From positions 1 through 40,876 of the forward strand of contig JBKHYJ010000133.1 of NCBI GenBank assembly GCA_046565505.1: a stretch of DNA of 40,876 nucleotides, given 5' to 3'. Numbering within the stretch: the first letter of the stretch is position 1; every line of letters begins with the position of its first letter. Below are positions 35,638-40,876 of this stretch, piece after piece. The notes beneath the pieces were generated by a model, which did not search any database, was not told where the DNA came from, and was given only the letters and a program-made list of their open reading frames with translations. The DNA is from JBKHYJ01 sp046565505. GTDB taxonomy: Bacteria; Acidobacteriota; Blastocatellia; UBA7656. The translations under genes were made by a program, and so were the position numbers.

Positions 35638-38600
35638 CTAATCCGATGCCGGAGCCTGCCTTGCCCTTCGCTCCCGCTGCCTTCGGTGAGTGGCTTTGCG
35701 GTCCTCTAATGGCCGCGAGGCTTGTGCCGGCAAAGCGGCACCCTGATTTAAATACTTCGCGAGCAGACGTATGGTCGGGTAGTGAAAAAGTTCCAGTATA
35801 GAAAGCTGACATCCGGCCAGGTTGTTCAGGCGTTCAAGCACCTGACTGACCAGCAGCGAGTGACCGCCCAGGTCGAAGAAATTATCCTCCACACCTATCC
35901 GTTCGACATTTAACACTTCGCGCCAGATTGCCAGAATGGCGCGTTCCAATTCGTTCGCGGGCGCTACCTTGGCGACATCTTTCTTCGCCTCGAAATTGGT
36001 AAGGGCCAGCAGCACTTCTTTGTCGACTTCGCCTTTGGGTGTGCGAGGCATTGATACGAGCCGGACGAATGAGCAATCAACCGGCGTGTTGAAACGGTCA
36101 CGAACCGTGATGGCCTGAAGCTGCTCCGCAGCGAAATCTTCGGCGTCTGAAGTAAAGTAAGCGACAAGCCGCCGTGATGAGCGCAACCCGGACGTCATTC
36201 GCTGGATGCGGCGGTTGTTGACGTTGACTCCGACGACCCACTCATCCGGGTCCAGCGCCAGCGCGGCAAGCAGCGACCACATTGCTTGCTGTTTCGTCAT
36301 CGGTTGATAGCCCATCCTCTGAGCCATGTCTACTGCGTAAGCCGGACTGCCTTCGCTCATGCCGCAATCGGCCCACATTGACCATATGAAGTTGTAGGCG
36401 CGTATGCGTGAATGGTATCTCAGATAATGACAAAAGCCATTAAGGGCGCTGTTCGCCCCTGCGTAAGACCCAAAGCTTGCGCCGCCGAACAGGCTGTTTA
36501 CGGAAGAGAAGGAAACGAAAAGCGGATCCGGTTTATCGGCCAGCAGCCGGGCTAGCGCTTGAGCGCCTATGAGCTTTGGCCGCAGCATCGTCCGAAAATC
36601 TTCAATGGATTCCTTACTGACCCAGTGCTTTTGCGAATCCTCCCAATGCTTCGCCAGGCTGCCGTGCCCTGCCAGGTGAAACACTCCTCTCAAGGGTTGC
36701 CCCCATCGGGATTCCGCCATTTCCACTACGGAGCGCAAGCCTTGCAGGTCGCAAACATCAACCGCCTCATAGATGACTTCGCCGCCGAGCGCTTCGATGG
36801 AGAGATAATTCTTCACGCAGGCGGCCACATGCGTTTGATCGCTTTTCACGCTCTCCCATAGACCTCTCTCCGGCAGTTGCGTCCTGCCGACGAGCGCCAG
36901 CTTCGCGTCGAAGTGGCGAATGAGCCATTGCGAGAGGACCGTCCCTATGCCTCCCAGTCCGCCGGTAATCAAATACAGGCCGCCCCTGGAAAGCGCAGGC
37001 GTGCCCGCCATCTTTTGCGACATCTTTGCTTTGTCAAGGCAGGGCGTCATCCTCCGCCCCTGACGGTAAGCGACCTCCGGCTCGACGGGTACGCTGCCGC
37101 GCTCGCGCATGATTCGCTCTGCGTTCGCATCGATGCTGTCGATTTCAAGGTCTATATGGCGGCACTTCATGTGCGGAAGCTCAAGCCAGATGGTGCGACT
37201 CAAAGCGGGCACCGCGGCGTGCTGCCAGGCTACCTGATCCGAGGATGATGCCGTCTGCGAACAATTTGAGACGACCGTCATTTGAACGCTCGCCTCGTAC
37301 CCTTCCGCGGCGAGCGCCTGAACGAGCAGGAGCATACTTTCCGCGCCGCCCTCTTGACTCTGCTCCACCTCTTCAACGGAAAGCTCGCGGCCCGCCGGTT
37401 CGACGTATGTCCACAGGTGGATCACTTCTTCGACTTGGAACTCGTCGTCTCTGAGCAGGCTCAGCAGCTTTTGATAGTGGCGAGCATTACCAGGCTGAAT
37501 CCTGTATTGCTGCGGCCCGATGCGAGTGAACCCGTGAGCCCCCGCCTCGACTTCGACGCACACGCACCCTTGTTTTCTGAGCCCGGCGCATAGCGCCTTG
37601 CCGAGTCCGAGGTTATCGGCAAACACCAGCGCGTTGCGAGGCCGCGACCGTAACGGGAGACGAGCGATCTCTTTCCTCCGCCACACGCGATGGAAAAACC
37701 AGTCAGGTATCGTGCGCTCGTTTTGAGTCAGTACGTCAATCGCTTTCAGCATCTCCGTGTAGTCGCCTGCGTTAAAGCGGCGGCTAAGCTCCGAGCGCCG
37801 TAATTTGCCGATGGCCGTTTTCGGTACCTCGCGCTTTTCAACCGGGATGAGATAGTCCGGCGTGAGCCCCTTCTTTCTTGCGAGCGCCCCGCGAATATGT
37901 TTCAGCACGTTAATCAATTCGCCCGCGTGCGAAGGCAGCAGGTGAAAGAACACCGCCAGCTCATCGCCTGCCGCGCTCTCGCCGCGTACCGCGCAGGCCG
38001 CCGTGAACGAAGGCGCGATGCCCTCTACCTCTTCAACTATCGATTCAATCTCATGGCTGTAGTAGTTTGCGCCGTTGATTATGATGGTGTCTTTTTCTCT
38101 GCCCGTGATTACCAGATTCCCATCCGAGAGGAAGCCGAGATCGCCCGTATCAAACCAGCCATCGCGGCAGCCGGAATCCTCCAACTTGAAGTACCCGCGA
38201 AAAACCACGTCGCCGTGAATCTGAATGCGCCCGATGGTTTCTTCAGGCAATACCGCGCCATCCTGATCGACGATGCGAAGCGAGACTCCACGGATCGGCG
38301 GCCCCAGGTCTGTGAATGTAAGGCTGCGCGGGTGAAGCGGATCGACCCGCCATATGGCCCCTTCTAATGAGTTCCTGTCGAGGGTGTGAAAACGCAGCGG
38401 GTGTTCAGGCGTCGGCTGAAAGTATGTGACCCCCGACCCTAGCTCCGCCATGCCGAACGCCGGACGGATCGCCGTTTTCTTCAAGCCGCTCGGAGCAAGC
38501 TTATCGAGGAAGGCGTTAATCACGCTCGCAGATACGGACTCGCCGGCCGTCAATAGAAAATCTACGCAGGATAAATCCCAATCCCTGGCATTCCCCTGCT

Positions 38601-40876
38601 TCAGCTCATTCACTACTAACTGGTAAGCGAAATTGGGGGCCCAACTGGCTGTCACCCTGAACCTGTCTATTACGTCGAGCCAGTACAGCGGGTGCGGTAT
38701 AACGTCTTCAGAGTAAGCATACACACAACTGCAAGCCAACTCCACGCACCGCAGGTGCCAGTCAGAGATGCTGCCAATGTGATCGAATGGTAGCCAGTTG
38801 AATATGACATCTCGCTCGGCGCAGCCACAAAGCTGGTTTGTCCCTCTGGCTCTGGCAAGCAGGTTGCGATGCGAGAGCATTATGCATTTCGGGAGTCCCG
38901 TGCTGCCCGACGTTAAAACGAAGAACGCAACGTCGTCGGGGTCGCTTGTGTAATAGAAAGCGTCCTGTTCGTGCGCGCGAAGATCTTCGATCATAACAAT
39001 GCGCGCGCTCTTGAATGAAGCATTGCTCTCGCAGGCGTCGCGCAGGCCGCTCGTGCCGGAAGCCGCGAGCACTATCGGGTGTTCCAGCAGCTCCCAGGTA
39101 TTCGTCAGCCTCTCCAGCCCACTATTCCACTCCGTATACGAGGGAGGGACGGGAATCACTACCGGAATGAAGCCGCCCAGGATGCACCCCCAGAAGGCGG
39201 CGAGAATATCCTGGTTCAGGGAAAGCTGGAGGACAACCTTATCACCTGGCCGTAGCCTTGTCTCCCTGAGCCCGCCGAGAATACGTTCGGCGTCGGCCAG
39301 CAGGTCAGCGTATGAGCATTCTATGAGATTAGACTTGTTCTCCAGGTAACGGATTATTCCCGGCCCTGCGCGCCGCGCCGCCCTTACAAGCGTTTCTTGC
39401 AGCGTAGACGGAGCGTCGGGTGAAACAAGGAGCGGCCCGCCAAAGCTGATGGCGGGCTTTCGTTGAATAACATCTCCGGCATTATGAACAGGTGGAGCGG
39501 CTTCCATCTGCTTCTGTGCGCTGCCGGTTCCCAGGCCGGTTTTCCATCCGGGCACCAGGTCATCCAGATGCAGCGCAGCGATGCCATCGGGGCTTTCTTG
39601 AATAAGTGCGACAACCTCGGACACGCCCGGCAGCGATTGTGCGGCTCGCTCGCACTGCTGGACTTCCTCGGAATCAATGAAGGGAAGAGTTTCAAGCGCG
39701 GCTATATCAATCTCGCCTCCGGGCGTGCAAGGCAGGCTTGCCAGAAAAACGAATGCCGAAGGGATCATGTACTCCGCATGGCTGCGCGCCAAGTGCGCGC
39801 GCAGCCTTGATGCAAGCTCAGGGTATTCCTTTCGAGAATCAGCGCCCCCGCTTTTCAACACCTCGGTAAGACCGGGCACGACGTAAGCGACCAGGTGTCT
39901 GCGCCCATTCGCATCCTCCCGCACAATCACAGAGGCTTCGTCTACCGAGCCGTGTTCCTCAAGCGATGATTCAATCTCAGACAAGCTCACGCGGTAGCCT
40001 CGTATGCAGGCTTCCCTCATGCGATTCCCTGTGATCTCGATAGTCCCGTCACTTCGCAGGCGGCCCAGGTCGCCGGTTCGGAATAATCTGCCCCCGGCGC
40101 GCGGGGCGAAGGGGTTGGTGAGAAATCGCTCTCCGTTGCGCTGACCGCGCAGGTAGCCTCGCGCGAGGTGGTCGGATGCTACGTAAATCTCCCCTTCGAC
40201 TCCGTACGGGACGAGCTGCTGGTATTCATCAAACACGTAAACGGCGCAATCATGTAGAGCAGCTTGCACGCGTATAATCTCTTTTGAATCATCCGGCTCT
40301 GCGAGGCGGTAGCCAATACGGGTAACAGTCTCAGGTAGTCCATAGGATAAGCGCAAAGAGGCTCGAAGATATTTATGAAGCGTCCGCACCAAAGATTCCC
40401 GTATTGCGTGGCCCGCGCAGATGACTTCGCGGATTGAGAGCCTCGTCTCTTCCGGCGCATCTTCGAGAGAGGCGCAGAACGAAGGCATCTCTTCAACAGC
40501 CAGTTGTATGACAATGTCTTGACGCCCCTTTGCGGCCCGCCATATGGAATCGCAGGTGTCATCCTCGGCTATTGTGATACAGGCGCCGTGATATAAAGGC
40601 CGGAAGATTTCTAGCAAAGACGCTTCGCTATCTATAGGCATCCGGCAAATCACCGTATGGCTTTCAGAGAGAGGTATACACTCATCCAGACTACGCACGA
40701 GATTTGATAGAGCGTGATGCTCAACTGCTACTGATCGCCCGGCGCTGTGAATGACATAGGCAAGATTGTCAGCCCCGGCCACTCGCCCGGCCACTTCACC
40801 ACCTCCCTTCCTTATCTCCTCCTCATCCCTCTCAAGCCTCACCTCCTTCACCCCTCTCATCCCCCCCTGCTCCGCC
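35638..40876 (-). CDS. Starter protein A (5' partial): dead A domain-AMP ligase-KR-pseudo-Asub-ACP
   Basis: The frame is open to the right edge, so the N-terminus is probably missing; numbering is from an in-frame ATG at 40860. A first A-like domain (31-395) lacks the phosphate loop (HSAGRSVAVEHH replaces TSGSTGxPKG) and has Glu for the catalytic Lys (TPGGEID), so it is dead. A second AMP-forming domain (470-1045) is intact: LTSGSTGLPK (649-658), NWLPFDHIGS, SWAPNFAY and the Lys in AIGKLRRS; it resembles FAAL/starter-acid ligases. The KR (1060-1560) is intact: GGLGGIG (1300-1306), FSSVNS, Y1466, N1470. Residues 1560-1625 resemble a detached A-domain C-terminal lobe (MPRTPKGEVDKE), as described for keto-acid A-KR-PCP modules. 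ACP has LGGHSL (S1668). Likely role: activate an acid, perhaps an alpha-keto acid, reduce it on the ACP and pass it to PKS D. Confidence 0.85.
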   Translation of the reverse strand, partial: AEQGGMRGVKEVRLERDEEEIRKGGGEVAGRVAGADNLAYVIHSAGRSVAVEHHALSNLVRSLDECIPLSESHTVICRMPIDSEASLLEIFRPLYHGACITIAEDDTCDSIWRAAKGRQDIVIQLAVEEMPSFCASLEDAPEETRLSIREVICAGHAIRESLVRTLHKYLRASLRLSYGLPETVTRIGYRLAEPDDSKEIIRVQAALHDCAVYVFDEYQQLVPYGVEGEIYVASDHLARGYLRGQRNGERFLTNPFAPRAGGRLFRTGDLGRLRSDGTIEITGNRMREACIRGYRVSLSEIESSLEEHGSVDEASVIVREDANGRRHLVAYVVPGLTEVLKSGGADSRKEYPELASRLRAHLARSHAEYMIPSAFVFLASLPCTPGGEIDIAALETLPFIDSEEVQQCERAAQSLPGVSEVVALIQESPDGIAALHLDDLVPGWKTGLGTGSAQKQMEAAPPVHNAGDVIQRKPAISFGGPLLVSPDAPSTLQETLVRAARRAGPGIIRYLENKSNLIECSYADLLADAERILGGLRETRLRPGDKVVLQLSLNQDILAAFWGCILGGFIPVVIPVPPSYTEWNSGLERLTNTWELLEHPIVLAASGTSGLRDACESNASFKSARIVMIEDLRAHEQDAFYYTSDPDDVAFFVLTSGSTGLPKCIMLSHRNLLARARGTNQLCGCAERDVIFNWLPFDHIGSISDWHLRCVELACSCVYAYSEDVIPHPLYWLDVIDRFRVTASWAPNFAYQLVVNELKQGNARDWDLSCVDFLLTAGESVSASVINAFLDKLAPSGLKKTAIRPAFGMAELGSGVTYFQPTPEHPLRFHTLDRNSLEGAIWRVDPLHPRSLTFTDLGPPIRGVSLRIVDQDGAVLPEETIGRIQIHGDVVFRGYFKLEDSGCRDGWFDTGDLGFLSDGNLVITGREKDTIIINGANYYSHEIESIVEEVEGIAPSFTAACAVRGESAAGDELAVFFHLLPSHAGELINVLKHIRGALARKKGLTPDYLIPVEKREVPKTAIGKLRRSELSRRFNAGDYTEMLKAIDVLTQNERTIPDWFFHRVWRRKEIARLPLRSRPRNALVFADNLGLGKALCAGLRKQGCVCVEVEAGAHGFTRIGPQQYRIQPGNARHYQKLLSLLRDDEFQVEEVIHLWTYVEPAGRELSVEEVEQSQEGGAESMLLLVQALAAEGYEASVQMTVVSNCSQTASSSDQVAWQHAAVPALSRTIWLELPHMKCRHIDLEIDSIDANAERIMRERGSVPVEPEVAYRQGRRMTPCLDKAKMSQKMAGTPALSRGGLYLITGGLGGIGTVLSQWLIRHFDAKLALVGRTQLPERGLWESVKSDQTHVAACVKNYLSIEALGGEVIYEAVDVCDLQGLRSVVEMAESRWGQPLRGVFHLAGHGSLAKHWEDSQKHWVSKESIEDFRTMLRPKLIGAQALARLLADKPDPLFVSFSSVNSLFGGASFGSYAGANSALNGFCHYLRYHSRIRAYNFIWSMWADCGMSEGSPAYAVDMAQRMGYQPMTKQQAMWSLLAALALDPDEWVVGVNVNNRRIQRMTSGLRSSRRLVAYFTSDAEDFAAEQLQAITVRDRFNTPVDCSFVRLVSMPRTPKGEVDKEVLLALTNFEAKKDVAKVAPANELERAILAIWREVLNVERIGVEDNFFDLGGHSLLVSQVLERLNNLAGCQLSILELFHYPTIRLLAKYLNQGAALPAQASRPLEDRKATHRRQRERRARQAPASD

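Noticed and set aside
1..40876. CRISPR arrays, tRNA and rRNA genes
   Set aside because: No regularly spaced repeats, cloverleaf genes or rRNA-like segments were noticed anywhere in the window.

Overview
The window looks like part of a bacterial chromosome or metagenomic contig dominated by a modular PKS-NRPS gene cluster on the minus strand. The best lineage clue is the 808-residue duplicated MacB/FtsX-type permease (9780-12206) without an ATPase gene beside it, an arrangement typical of Acidobacteriota. This assignment is an inference. No rRNA, tRNA, CRISPR array, PPTase, MbtH protein or cluster regulator is visible.

Left edge (1-2909): a graveyard of mobile and decayed genes. It holds two diverged IS66 transposase remnants in tandem, an IS110-family transposase whose full-length frame is broken by one in-frame TGA, and a scrambled relic of hydrogenase-maturation genes (hypF pieces fused to the C-terminus of hypE). 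The IS110 gene has a strongly folded leader that buries its ribosome binding site and a perfect hairpin at its stop codon.

Tailoring and export block (2917-12206): minus-strand genes for a NodU/CmcH-type carbamoyltransferase, a cyclic-peptide-type ABC exporter and a cupin/JmjC-like putative hydroxylase. A plus-strand two-domain glycosyltransferase and a minus-strand duplicated permease follow.

Assembly line (12444 to the right edge), transcribed right to left with short gaps. Gene order is: a starter protein (dead A-like domain, acyl/keto-acid AMP ligase, active-looking KR, pseudo-Asub, ACP); NRPS B (C*-A-PCP-C); NRPS C (C*-A-PCP-C-A-PCP-TE); a second carbamoyltransferase; an SGNH-hydrolase-like protein; and PKS D (KS-AT-[KR split by a C-methyltransferase]-ACP-C). 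C* marks condensation-like domains in which HHxxxDG is replaced by LPALCAD or LSAACGD.

The catalytic inventory balances only if the C* domains are non-catalytic: there are three A domains in the elongating NRPS modules and three canonical C domains. Two of those C domains sit at the C-termini of upstream proteins. The biosynthetic order that fits is starter protein, PKS D, NRPS B, NRPS C with TE release. That order differs from gene order, since D is encoded last. The predicted product is a reduced keto-acid starter, one C-methylated malonate unit, then an Asp-like residue, an aromatic residue and a third unassigned residue. Carbamoylation, hydroxylation, glycosylation and export by the neighbouring genes are plausible. 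The split C | C*-A protein junctions are the most unusual system in the window.
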